A DNA stretch of 45,178 bases from Acidobacteriota bacterium (GTDB taxonomy: Bacteria > Actinomycetota > Acidimicrobiia > Acidimicrobiales > Microtrichaceae): positions 1 through 45,178 of the forward strand of contig QEUP01000025.1 of NCBI GenBank assembly GCA_003577145.1. The letters are read 5' to 3'. Of the stretch, positions 25,751 to 38,729 are shown piece by piece. The number at the start of each line of letters is the position of its first letter. Position 1 is the first letter of the stretch. A program made the position numbers and the translations under genes. The notes under the pieces are model-generated. The model was not told the DNA's origin, did no database searches, and worked only from the letters and a program-made list of their open reading frames with translations.

Positions 25751-28700
25751 GTGGTGCAGACAGTGTGGAGCAGGCGTGGGAGACGGCCGAGGCACGGGGT
25801 CCAGTGGCGGAGGTACCTGCGCTGGGCCGCGGTGCTCGCACTCGTCGCCTCGGCCTGCACCTCCGGTGACAACGACGAGGACGCCAACGAGGCGCAGCCC
25901 GATGTAGCCGACCTCGAACCGATCATCGATCCCGCAGCCGAGGAGATCACCGGCCCCCAGCCCATCGACTGTGAGCAGTGGCGCTACGAGCAGGTCGATA
26001 CCGCGGCCATGCCGCCCGACTACGCCGCGCTGCTCGCCGAAGGCAGCGAGGACGTGTTCAAGTACACCAGCGCCCGCTCGGAGGGCCTGGCTGATTCGCC
26101 ACAGAACCAGTGCGGCCAGATGGGACCGGCGACAGACCTGGCGTGGGAGCTGACCCAGGGAACGCCCGAGGTGCTGATAGCAGTGCTCGACTCCGGCATC
26201 GAATGGCGGGACCCCGACGCCATGGCCGATCTCCGCCTCGGCGCCTACCTGAACACCGGCGAGCTCCCGCCACCGGAGGGCTCCGACGAGCACGACGCCA
26301 ACGGCGACGGCCTGGTCGACATCTCGGACTACGAGGGCGACAGCCGCGTCGAGGATCTCAACCGCAACGACGTGATCGACCCCGAGGACCTGATCCTCGA
26401 CCCCGACTTCTCCGACGGGACCGACGACGACGAGAACGGCTACGTCGACGACATCTCCGGCTGGGACTTCCTCTACGGCGACAACAACCCTCTCGACGAG
26501 GTCAGCTACGGCCACGGCACCGGCGAGGCACGCGACTCCACCGCCGCCCCCGACGGAGGAGGCGCGTTCGGCACCTGCCCCCGCTGCCGCCACCTCCCGG
26601 TGAGGGTCTCCGATTCGTTCATCGCCGACTCGGGACGCTTCGCCGCCGGGGTCGTCTTCGCCGTCGACTCCGGCGCCGATGTCGTGCAGGAGGCCCTGGG
26701 CGCCCTCAACAACGTGCCCCAGGCCCAGCAGGCGATCGACGTCGCCTACGACAACGGGATCCCCGTCGTGGCGTCCATGGCAGACGAGCAGTCCCGCCAC
26801 CCCAACCTGCCCGCCGCCCTCGCCCACACGATGCCGGTCAACTCGATCCAGTCATCCGCCGACGCCCTCCCGCTGCTGTCGGAGAACTACTTCGGCCTCA
26901 ACGGCTGCACCAACCACGGTGCCTACACCTGGGTGTCGGTCCCCTCCGAGTCCTGCTCCTCGGAGGCCACGGGCCTGGCCGCGGGGATGATGGGCCTGAT
27001 CCAATCGGCGGCGCGAGAGGCCGAGGTCCTCCCCCACCCCGCCCTCGGAGACGTCGGCGAGGACGACAACGTGCTGTCAGCCAACGAGGCCTACCAGATC
27101 GTCCAGATGACCGCCGACGACATCGACTTCTCCACACCAAACGAGGTAGACCCGGCCGACAACTTCGCCGCCGGCGGGACCGGTCCGACCGAGACGACCC
27201 GATTCCCCACCGCCGAGGGCTGGGACCAGACGCACGGTTACGGACGCATCAACGCCTACGAGGCGGTACGAGCCGTCATGGCCCGCTCCATCCCGCCCGA
27301 AGCCGACCTGGCCGGTCCCCGCAACCTCGAGGTCCTGCCGACCAGCGGAGAGCTCACCGTCACCGGCTATGTCGCCGCGCTCCGGGCCGACAGCTACGAC
27401 TACCGGGTCGAGTGGGCCGTCGGCGCCCAGCCGCCGGGCCACCCGGACGAAGACAAGTGGACCAGCGTCGCCGAAGGCAGCGGTGAGACCGCGCCGATCG
27501 ACGGCGAGCTGGCGACGGTCGATCTCGCCGAGGTGGCACAGGCACTGCCCGGCAACGGTGAAGGGGTGCCCCGCAACGACGACGGGACACCTGACGTGGA
27601 CCGCTACAGCGTCCGGATCCGCGTGACGGTGAGCGACGACGTCGGGCGCACCGCCTACGCCCAGAGACAGGTCTTCGTCCACGACGACCCGGACCTGCTG
27701 GAGGGCTTCCCCCTCGACGTGGCAGGCGCGGGGACCTCCAGCCCCGTCTTCGCCGACCTCGACGGCGACGGCAGCGACGAGCTGGTGCTGGCCACCGACG
27801 ACGGCAGCCTCCACGCCTACCGGCCGGGCGGCGAGGAGCTGGAAGGCTGGCCCCAGCGAGGGGTGGACGCGTTCTACTGGCCCGAGGAGTCACCGGCGGT
27901 CGCCGAGTACTCGCTGGAGCAGCCCGCTTCCGCCTTTCTCGTCGGCGCGCCGGCCATCGCCGACCTCGACGGCGACGGCGACCTGGAGGTGGCGGTGACG
28001 GACTACGACGGAAACATCCAGGTGTTCGAACACGACGGCACCCGCCGCGAGGGCTGGGAGCTCGTCGAAGATGACGGCCGGCTCCGTTCACCGGCTCACA
28101 CCAACCCGCTGTTCTCCGAGCAGGGTCACCAGGACGAGCTCAACCGCACCAAGCCCGGCTTCGCGTCCCCCCCAGTTGCGGCCGACCTCGACGCCGACGG
28201 CGACCTCGAACTGGTCGCGGCGGCACTGGACCGCCACGTCTACGCCTTCCACGACGACGGCAGCGCCGTCGACGGCTTCCCCGTGCTCGTCGTGGATCCC
28301 GAACGCGTGGCAGGGGTCGATCCCGTCAGCCACCAAGTCGATTTCAACGACGTGCCCGAGGCGCAGATCGGTGGCGAGCTGATAGCGACACCGGCGGTCG
28401 GCGATCTCGACGGCGACGGACGGCCCGAGATCGTCGTCGGGGCGCAGGAGGAGTACGTAGAGCCGGTCAACGCCGACCCGTCGGTCGGGCTCGGTGACGA
28501 AAGCGGGAACTCCCGCGTCTACGCCATCCGCCCCGACGGGACAGCCGTCGACGACAGCGCCCATCTCGACACCGTGCACCCCCACGACCACGCTTACGTC
28601 CAGGGTTGGCCGGTACCGGTGGCCATGCTCCTGCTCGACATCCTGCCCAGCATCGGAGACGGGGTGAGCGCTCAGGCGGCCATCGGCGACGTGGACGGTG

Positions 28701-29368
28701 ACGGCGAGCCCGAGGTGGTGGTGGCATCAGCGGTCGGACCGCTGTACGTGCTGGACGGGGACGGCCGCAGCTCGTTCTCGCCCGACCGGTCCGGGCCGCT
28801 CCAAGCCGGCGCCTGGGTGGTCGACCCCGAAGCCATGGTCGCCGGGTTCAGCGGCGCCGCGGTCGCCGATCTCGACGGCGACGGGGTACCCGATTACACC
28901 GCGCCGGCTCTGGGCCTGGCGCGCGCGCTCGACATCAGCCTCCCCGACTCCCAGCCGAACGCCTACTCGTACCTGGTCGCCTACAGCGGCCGGGCACCCG
29001 AGACGCTGGCCGGCTGGCCCCAGATCACCTCGGACATGGCGTTCTTCGTCACACCCGCGGTCGCCGACATCGACGCCGACGGCTCCAACGACGTCATAGC
29101 CGGCAACGGCATCTACCTGCTTGACGCCTACAGCCCTGACGGAACGCCCGTCGGGGACTGGCCCAAGCTCACCGGTGGCTGGGTCGTGGGCACCCCAGGC
29201 CTGGGCGACTGGGACGGCGACGGCACGGCCGAGTTGGCGATCGTCCGCCGGGACGGGCAGCTGATGGTCTGGCAGACCGACGCCGACGCATCGGCGCTGG
29301 CCGGATGGCCCCGCTTCGGCCACGACAGCCGCAACACCGGCAACTTCGAGGAGGATTCCGAACAGTGA
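25751..29368 (+). CDS. Giant lipoprotein: variant subtilase (S8) plus FG-GAP/VCBS repeats
   Basis: A protein of about 1205 residues. Start GTG 25751 (or 25754) follows GGGAGAG; the lipobox ends VASAC (Cys36). Residues about 120-460 are a subtilisin-like domain with Asp147 (VLDSGIE), His255 (YGHGTG) and Ser404 (CSSEATGLAAG, replacing GTSMATPHVAG). The oxyanion Asn position reads Asp345 (ASMADEQ instead of ASAGNE). Between Asp and His lies an insert with calcium-loop sequences (DANGDGLVD, DLNRNDVID, DDDENGYVDD). Residues about 650-1200 hold about eight FG-GAP/VCBS-like motifs (DLDGDGxxEL), likely a beta-propeller. It is probably surface-anchored and calcium-binding; proteolytic activity is uncertain. 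It overlaps surE by 4 bases (GTGA). Confidence 0.88.
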   Translation: MVQTVWSRRGRRPRHGVQWRRYLRWAAVLALVASACTSGDNDEDANEAQPDVADLEPIIDPAAEEITGPQPIDCEQWRYEQVDTAAMPPDYAALLAEGSEDVFKYTSARSEGLADSPQNQCGQMGPATDLAWELTQGTPEVLIAVLDSGIEWRDPDAMADLRLGAYLNTGELPPPEGSDEHDANGDGLVDISDYEGDSRVEDLNRNDVIDPEDLILDPDFSDGTDDDENGYVDDISGWDFLYGDNNPLDEVSYGHGTGEARDSTAAPDGGGAFGTCPRCRHLPVRVSDSFIADSGRFAAGVVFAVDSGADVVQEALGALNNVPQAQQAIDVAYDNGIPVVASMADEQSRHPNLPAALAHTMPVNSIQSSADALPLLSENYFGLNGCTNHGAYTWVSVPSESCSSEATGLAAGMMGLIQSAAREAEVLPHPALGDVGEDDNVLSANEAYQIVQMTADDIDFSTPNEVDPADNFAAGGTGPTETTRFPTAEGWDQTHGYGRINAYEAVRAVMARSIPPEADLAGPRNLEVLPTSGELTVTGYVAALRADSYDYRVEWAVGAQPPGHPDEDKWTSVAEGSGETAPIDGELATVDLAEVAQALPGNGEGVPRNDDGTPDVDRYSVRIRVTVSDDVGRTAYAQRQVFVHDDPDLLEGFPLDVAGAGTSSPVFADLDGDGSDELVLATDDGSLHAYRPGGEELEGWPQRGVDAFYWPEESPAVAEYSLEQPASAFLVGAPAIADLDGDGDLEVAVTDYDGNIQVFEHDGTRREGWELVEDDGRLRSPAHTNPLFSEQGHQDELNRTKPGFASPPVAADLDADGDLELVAAALDRHVYAFHDDGSAVDGFPVLVVDPERVAGVDPVSHQVDFNDVPEAQIGGELIATPAVGDLDGDGRPEIVVGAQEEYVEPVNADPSVGLGDESGNSRVYAIRPDGTAVDDSAHLDTVHPHDHAYVQGWPVPVAMLLLDILPSIGDGVSAQAAIGDVDGDGEPEVVVASAVGPLYVLDGDGRSSFSPDRSGPLQAGAWVVDPEAMVAGFSGAAVADLDGDGVPDYTAPALGLARALDISLPDSQPNAYSYLVAYSGRAPETLAGWPQITSDMAFFVTPAVADIDADGSNDVIAGNGIYLLDAYSPDGTPVGDWPKLTGGWVVGTPGLGDWDGDGTAELAIVRRDGQLMVWQTDADASALAGWPRFGHDSRNTGNFEEDSEQ

Positions 29369-30279
29369 GAGAAGCCCTGGAGGCTGCGCGGAGAGGTCAA
29401 GCTTCTCGCGGCAGGAGATCCGTCGCGGCCATGGCGATGGTGGCCATCGCCGCACTGCTGCTCGGATCGTGCTCCAGCGACGGCGACTCCGCCGACACGC
29501 CCACCACATCCGAACCCACCACGAGCACAGAACCGGAAGACGCCTCCACCACGACAGCCCCCGACAGCGGTGGCGAGACGCTCGACATCTTGGTGACCAA
29601 CGACGATGGGGTCACCGCGCCGGGCATCGATGCCCTCGTCAACGCCCTCGAGGAGCTACCCGACGTCGACATCACGGTCGTGGCGCCACTCGAGAACCGC
29701 AGCGGGTCCTCCGACACCACCACCGAGGGACCGGTTGCCTACAGCGATGCCACCACGGTCAGCGGGCACGAGGCCACCGCGGTCGACGGCTTCCCGGCCG
29801 ACTCGGTCAACGTCGCCATCGAGGAGATGGGGTTGGATCCCGATCTGGTGATCTCGGGCATCAACGCCGGCCAGAACCTGGGGCCCGTCAGCGAGATCTC
29901 GGGAACCGTGGGGGCGGCCCGCACCGCAGCAAGGCACGGCATCCCTGCCATCGCCACCAGCCAGGGCGAGGCCGAGGAGCCGGACTTCGAGTCGGGTGTG
30001 GAGCAGGTCCTGGCGTGGCTCGACGAGAACCGGGGGGCGATACTCGCCGGGGAACTCGACGCCCCTGACCCGGGTGGGCCGGCAGCGGTGTTCAACCTCA
30101 ACATCCCGACCTGTGCCACCGGTGAGGTCAAGGACTACGTCGAGGTCGACCTCGCCTCCGATGCCGAAGGGGCGCTGACGCTGGAGGTCGATTGCACCGT
30201 CGAGGTAGCTGATCCCGACAACGACATCGAGGCGTTCAACAGCGGCTATGCCTCGCTGACCGTCCTGACCGCGACCTGA
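29365..30279 (+). CDS. SurE-family 5'/3'-nucleotidase, predicted exported lipoprotein
   Basis: A 304-residue protein. An N-terminal signal with lipobox LLGSC (Cys36) is followed by a Thr/Ser/Glu-rich linker (to about 70) and a SurE domain: metal-binding D80-D81 in LVTNDDGVTAPG, the Ser loop (NRSGSSDTT) and SGINAGQNLG with the Asn ligand, so the phosphatase site looks complete. SurE proteins normally lack signals and act in the cytoplasm; here the signal and low-complexity linker indicate an extracytoplasmic, lipid-anchored nucleotidase. Start GTG 29365 overlaps the protease stop (GTGA), with GAGGAGG about 10 bases upstream; ATG 29431 would keep the hydrophobic core but shorten the basic N-region. 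It is co-transcribed with the subtilase gene. Confidence 0.88.
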   Translation: MREALEAARRGQASRGRRSVAAMAMVAIAALLLGSCSSDGDSADTPTTSEPTTSTEPEDASTTTAPDSGGETLDILVTNDDGVTAPGIDALVNALEELPDVDITVVAPLENRSGSSDTTTEGPVAYSDATTVSGHEATAVDGFPADSVNVAIEEMGLDPDLVISGINAGQNLGPVSEISGTVGAARTAARHGIPAIATSQGEAEEPDFESGVEQVLAWLDENRGAILAGELDAPDPGGPAAVFNLNIPTCATGEVKDYVEVDLASDAEGALTLEVDCTVEVADPDNDIEAFNSGYASLTVLTAT

Positions 30280-30299
30280 CCCGACGGCTTGCTGTCGGG
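30280..30299. terminator. Bidirectional terminator hairpin
   Basis: CCCGAC-GGCTTGCT-GTCGGG (6-bp stem) occupies the 22-bp gap between the convergent surE-like and small membrane protein genes, starting at the first base after the SurE stop. Confidence 0.6.
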
Positions 30300-30301
30300 A
30301 G

Positions 30302-30685
30302 TCAGCGACGGCGCCTGATGGCCCACAGGACCAACACGACGGACAGCACCGCCGCCGCGATGAGCCACCGGCGGCGCGGGCGATGCGGGCGGGTTGCCGT
30401 GGTGGTCTCCACGTAGACCCGGGGGCCGGTACCGGCAGAGCCGTCCTCTCGGATGTCGATGACGACCGGGGCTACCTGCTGCGCTGTGTCGTCGCCTGTG
30501 TCGTCGCCTGTCTCGGGGTGCTCGACCTTGGCGACGATGGTGGGCGGGCTCATGGCCGCCGGCCTGGCCACGGCGCCGGTTTCGCCGGTCTCTGCAGGGT
30601 CGCCGAGCATCGCGTCGACCGCGGCCGGTGCGTCCTCGCCCGGCGCCGGACTGTGCCGCCTGCTCTTGGGATCGTAGGTGCCCAT
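30302..30685 (-). CDS. Small tail-anchored membrane protein
   Basis: A 127-residue protein with a hydrophilic, acidic, low-complexity N-terminal region. It ends with one hydrophobic helix (about residues 105-122, WLIAAAVLSVVLVLWAI) and a polybasic R-R-R-R tail, the pattern of a tail-anchored inner-membrane protein with a cytoplasmic N-terminus. No family is recognised. It begins 3 bases after the ParA gene on the same strand and is surely co-transcribed and co-translated with it. It could be a membrane partner or anchor for the ParA-like ATPase, which is inference from position only. Confidence 0.7.
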   Translation of the reverse strand: MGTYDPKSRRHSPAPGEDAPAAVDAMLGDPAETGETGAVARPAAMSPPTIVAKVEHPETGDDTGDDTAQQVAPVVIDIREDGSAGTGPRVYVETTTATRPHRPRRRWLIAAAVLSVVLVLWAIRRRR

Positions 30686-30688
30686 GGC

Positions 30689-31552
30689 TCACTCCCTAGC
30701 CGGTACGGAGGGCAGCGGGCCACTCGACACGGGCTCGGGCGAGGCGAAAGGACCCGCACCCGCCGCTCCGGCTGGGAACACGTCGGGAAGGTGCTGGAGC
30801 ACTCGCTCGAACTCCCTGGCTGCCTCGGCCGCGCCGGAGCGGTTGACGCCATGGATCGGGATCGCCTGCGCCGCGGCCTCGGCGACCGCTGTACGGAGCC
30901 TGATGGGCGGCAGCACCAACTGCGGGTAGGTCTTCACCAGGTCGCTGTACCAGAAGCTGGCGTCCCGGGTCCGGCCGAGCCGGTTGATAACGATGCCACC
31001 GGTCGCCAAGGCGCCGCCCCGCCGCTGGCTGACCCGGCTGATGGTTCGCAGCACCTGTTCGACACCGTCGGAGGCCCACGCGGCGGGCTCGGTCACGACG
31101 AGGGCGTACCGGGCGGCGAAGAGCCCGTTGACGGTGAGCAGGCCGAGCGAGGGTGGGCAGTCGATGATCACCGCGTCGTACTGGTGCTCGAGTCCTTTCA
31201 TGGCCATCGCCAAGCGATCCTGCGCACCGATCGGATCGTTGGCGAGTTGCGGCTCGCGCCCTGCCAGCAGCGGTGAGCTCGGCGCCACGTCGGGCATGCA
31301 CGGCAGGATCTCGTCGGGCCAACCAGCGGGCCGCACGACCTCGGCCAGCACACCGTCGGCGTCGGACTCCAGAGCCCGGTCGACGGTGGTCAGTGGATCC
31401 CACACCGCCATGCCGCTGGTTGCGTTGGCCTGGGGATCGAGGTCGACGACGAGAACCCGCTGCGAAGCGGCGGCTGCGGCGGAAGCCAGCCCTAGCGCCA
31501 CGGTGGTCTTGCCGACTCCGCCCTTCTGGTTGACGACGGCGACTACCGGCAT
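30689..31552 (-). CDS. ParA/Soj-family ATPase
   Basis: A 287-residue deviant-Walker ATPase. The Walker A motif is KGGVGKTT (residues 10-17), with the signature Lys10, then VDLDPQANAT (A'), and VIIDCPPSLGLLTVN (Walker B region). The last 35 residues are Pro/Gly/Ala-rich and look disordered. No ParB or parS is next to it, so it is probably not the chromosome-partition ParA. Orphan ParAs position protein complexes on the nucleoid or pole. It is followed at 3 bases by the tail-anchored protein gene. It starts at ATG 31552. Confidence 0.92.
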   Translation of the reverse strand: MPVVAVVNQKGGVGKTTVALGLASAAAAASQRVLVVDLDPQANATSGMAVWDPLTTVDRALESDADGVLAEVVRPAGWPDEILPCMPDVAPSSPLLAGREPQLANDPIGAQDRLAMAMKGLEHQYDAVIIDCPPSLGLLTVNGLFAARYALVVTEPAAWASDGVEQVLRTISRVSQRRGGALATGGIVINRLGRTRDASFWYSDLVKTYPQLVLPPIRLRTAVAEAAAQAIPIHGVNRSGAAEAAREFERVLQHLPDVFPAGAAGAGPFASPEPVSSGPLPSVPARE

Positions 31553-31618
31553 GCCACGACACTACTCGCTGTGGGCCTGCGTTGGACGCACAGCGGGATG
31601 CTGTCTGGCTGGAGCGTC

Positions 31619-32347
31619 TCAGCGATCCGCCTCATCGCCCGGGCTGAGCGCGTCGAACATCGCGATGAGGAGATCCTGCATCTGGTCCTGGCTGCAACGG
31701 GGCATCTCGATGGCCTTGGCCACGATCCCGCCGAAGGTGACCGCCAGGAAGAACGTCCGCAGGGCATCCTCGGAGACGTCGAGCCTCACCCTCCCGGTGG
31801 CACGGAACCGGGCTATCTGGCCGTCGATCATGTCGACGAGCCCGCTGAAGGCCTGCCCCATCAGCTCCTTGGCCTCCCGGTCGCGGGCCGCGGTGGCGAG
31901 CGCCTCGAGGAGCAAGCGGTCGATCACCTGCGGCTCCTCGCACAGGTGCTGGGCGGTGACCAGCGAGACCATGCGCTCCTCGTCCTGCGCCCGGGTCAGG
32001 GTCTGCATGAGACGGCTCAGGTGCCGCTCACCCTCGCGAGCCATCGCCTCGGCCAGCAGCGCGGTGCGGCTGTCGAAGTACGAGTACATCGTCCCGGCGG
32101 TGTAGCCGGCACGACGGGCGATGTCGACCACCCGAGTCCCACCGTGGCCCTTCTCCAGGAACACCTCGACGGCGGCGTTGATCAGCTTGTCACGCGTGTC
32201 CTCCTCGGCGGGCGCCGGCTCCGGAGATCCCGGGCTCGCCGGTACCGCGTCCGGTGCGCCACCGACGGGTGAACCGGGCGCTGGAGGCTCCGGCGTCGCT
32301 GGGCTTTCGGCCATACCGCGAGCACCATCGACGGGTCCCTCTTCCAC
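31619..32347 (-). CDS. TetR-family transcriptional regulator
   Basis: A 242-residue regulator with an unusual Pro/Ala-rich N-terminal extension of about 48 residues. The TetR HTH follows (TRDKLINAAVEVFLEKGHGGTRVVDIARRAGYTAGTMYSYF, residues about 51-91), then an all-helical ligand-binding domain. The GTG at 32347 is supported by a TAGCAT -10-like hexamer ending about 7 bases upstream, suggesting a leaderless transcript; ATG 32314 is the alternative and would remove 11 extension residues. Likely targets are neighbouring genes (the ParA pair downstream, the CDF transporter upstream), but no operator was identified. Confidence 0.9.
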   Translation of the reverse strand: MEEGPVDGARGMAESPATPEPPAPGSPVGGAPDAVPASPGSPEPAPAEEDTRDKLINAAVEVFLEKGHGGTRVVDIARRAGYTAGTMYSYFDSRTALLAEAMAREGERHLSRLMQTLTRAQDEERMVSLVTAQHLCEEPQVIDRLLLEALATAARDREAKELMGQAFSGLVDMIDGQIARFRATGRVRLDVSEDALRTFFLAVTFGGIVAKAIEMPRCSQDQMQDLLIAMFDALSPGDEADR

Positions 32348-32434
32348 AGTGCCGATGCTACCGCCGGACGCTGGAAGCCGACCTCACGTCCGGGCTGCCC
32401 GAGTCTCGTCGTATCCGGCACTGAGAGGTCGACC

Positions 32435-33367
32435 TCAGCCGGCGTCGGTCTCCCGCTCGCCGCGGTAGAGGTCGGGCTCGATGTAGATCAGCGTCGCCGC
32501 CGGCACGGCAGCCCGCACCGCGGCTTCGGCCCGGTCGATGGCAGCCGCCGTCTCCCGCACGTCCATGTCCGGCGCGAACTCGAGCTTGGCGGCGACCAGG
32601 ATCTCGTCGGGCCCGATGTGCTGCGTTCGCTTGTGGATGATCCGGCGGACGCCTTCGGTCCCGCTGAGAGCCTGACGGATGGCCAAGCGGTCCTTGGCCG
32701 TGGCCGACTCGCCGATGAGCAGGCTCTTCATCTCGATGGCGAGCACGACGGCGATCACCCCGAGCAGCACGCCGATGAGCAGGGTCCCGAAGCCGTCCCA
32801 GACCGGGTCTTCGGTCAGGCGGCTCAGCACGACCGCGACCATGGCGAGCACCAGGCCGATCAGCGCACCGAAGTCCTCGAGGACGACGACGGGCAGCTCC
32901 GGCGAGCGGGAGTGACGGATGAACTCGACCCATCCGCGCTCGCCGCGGACCAGATTGGCCTCCCTGGTGGCGGTCAGGAACGAACCGCTCTCGAAGACGA
33001 TGCCCACGACGAGGATGATGATGGCGACGTAGACCGACTCGATCTCGTGCGGATGGCGGATCTTCTCGATTCCCTCGAAGATCGCGAACGCCGACCCGAG
33101 GAAGAACAAGACGATGGCGACGACGAAGGACCAGAAGTACCGCTCGCGCCCGTAGCCGAACTGATGGATGTCGGTGGCGTCCTTGCGCGACCGTCGGTGC
33201 CCGAGCATCAGCAATCCCTGGTTCGACGTGTCGGCGACCGAGTGGATGCTCTCGGCGAGCATCGAAGAGGAGCTGGTGACCAGGAAGCCGGCGAACTTGG
33301 CGACCGCGATGCCCAGGTTGGCCAGAAAGGCCGCGACGATCGCCCTCATCCCTCCACCGGCTGCCAT
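32435..33367 (-). CDS. Cation diffusion facilitator family transporter
   Basis: A 310-residue CDF transporter with six transmembrane helices and a cytoplasmic C-terminal metallochaperone-like domain. TM2 carries the metal-site motif HSVAD (SIHSVADTSNQG). The TM5 site reads LEDFGALIG, i.e. an E-D pair instead of HxxxD, as in the SLC30A9-like subgroup, so the transported ion (Zn, Co, Mn or Fe) is uncertain. The C-terminal domain (about 215-310) is RIIHKRTQHIGPDEILVAAKLEF.... I used ATG 33367, with AGGAG 4-5 bases upstream, over the GTG ten codons earlier. It is divergent from the thiamine operon leader. Confidence 0.9.
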   Translation of the reverse strand: MAAGGGMRAIVAAFLANLGIAVAKFAGFLVTSSSSMLAESIHSVADTSNQGLLMLGHRRSRKDATDIHQFGYGRERYFWSFVVAIVLFFLGSAFAIFEGIEKIRHPHEIESVYVAIIILVVGIVFESGSFLTATREANLVRGERGWVEFIRHSRSPELPVVVLEDFGALIGLVLAMVAVVLSRLTEDPVWDGFGTLLIGVLLGVIAVVLAIEMKSLLIGESATAKDRLAIRQALSGTEGVRRIIHKRTQHIGPDEILVAAKLEFAPDMDVRETAAAIDRAEAAVRAAVPAATLIYIEPDLYRGERETDAG

Positions 33368-33482
33368 CGCGCTCCTCTCGATCGTCGGCCCGGTCACCCG
33401 GCAGGGCCGCGCGGCGTGAAAGGGTAGCTGGCCGCCCGGCGTGGGGCCCGGTCATCGGAGAGCAAAGTCGTGGGAACTGTGA

Positions 33483-35970
<2,488 letters not shown>

Positions 35971-35974
<4 letters not shown>

Positions 35975-37106
35975 GCGGGGAGGTCATCATCGTCGGGGGT
36001 GGCATCATCGGACTGGCTTCGGCGTGGAGGTGCCTGCAGGCCGGCCTCACGGTGACGGTGTTCGACCCCGACCCGACGCGAGCTGCCGCCTTCGCCGCAG
36101 CGGGGATGCTCACGCCCGTCACCGAGGCCTACTGGGGCGAGGAGGACCTGATCGCAGTATCGACCGCATCGATGCGGAGATACGCGGGATTCGTGGCGGA
36201 GCTCGAAGCGGTCACCGGACTAGACGTCGACCTGCGAACGTCGGGTGTTCTCGTCGTGGCCTTCGACAACGACGACCTGGAGGTGATCGAGGACCTGTTC
36301 AGGCTGCACGAGTCGTGTGGCCTGCCGAGCCGGCGCCTCCGTGGCCGCGAGTGCCGAGCTGTCGAGCCCCTGCTGACGCCCACCACCCGCGGTGGGGTGC
36401 TGGCGCCCGACGACGGCAGCGTCAACCCGCGACGCGTGCTCGGCGCCCTGAGCCGGGCGGTCGAGCTCTCGGGCGGCTCGCTGGTCTGTCAGCAGGTACG
36501 GGAGCTGCGCATCCAGGGCGACCGGGTCGAGGGTGTCTTGACCGACGACGGCGTAGCCCACGGTGCCGACGTCGTGGTGCTCACCGCCGGCGCCTGGACA
36601 CCGCTGGTGAGAGGTGTCCCCGAAGCCGACCGGCCGCCGGTCCGCCCGGTGAAGGGGCAGATCCTGCGCATGACGAGCCGGCTCCACAGCCATCACCCCG
36701 GGATCACCGTGCGGGGGTTCGTACGGGGCTCGCACGTCTACATCGTCCCCCGCTCCGACAGCGAGGTCGTGATAGGGGCCACCAGCGAGGAGCGGGGCTT
36801 CTCCCGGCAGGTCACCGGTTGGGGTGTCAACGAGCTGTTGCGCGACGCCCTGACGCTGATACCAGGCCTGGGCGAGTCCGAGCTGACCGAGTGCCGCGCG
36901 GGGCTGCGTCCGGGTACGCCCGACAACGGACCCGTGGTCGGTTGGGGTAGGACCGAGGGCCTCTATCTCGCCACCGGCCACTTCCGTCACGGTGTCCTGC
37001 TGGCGCCCATCACGGCCGAGGCGGTCGCGGCTGACCTGGCGGGGCGGCCGGCACCCGCAGAGATCGGGGCGTTCAGGCCCGGCCGTTTCGTGGGGGAGTT
37101 CGTACC

Positions 37107-37110
<4 letters not shown>
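35971..37110 (+). CDS. thiO: Glycine oxidase ThiO
   Basis: A 379-residue FAD-dependent amine oxidase of the DadA/ThiO family. The N-terminal dinucleotide motif is VIIVGGGIIGLASA, and there are the MLTPVTEA segment, VVLTAGAW and the C-terminal GLRPGTPDNGP...LATGHFRHGVLLAP, typical of ThiO. It oxidises glycine to dehydroglycine for thiazole formation in aerobes, replacing the radical enzyme ThiH. GTG 35971 has GGAGG with 7-base spacing and a GTGA overlap with thiE; ATG 35965 is the alternative. It is coupled to thiS. Confidence 0.95.
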
Positions 37111-38725
<1,615 letters not shown>

Positions 38726-38729
<4 letters not shown>

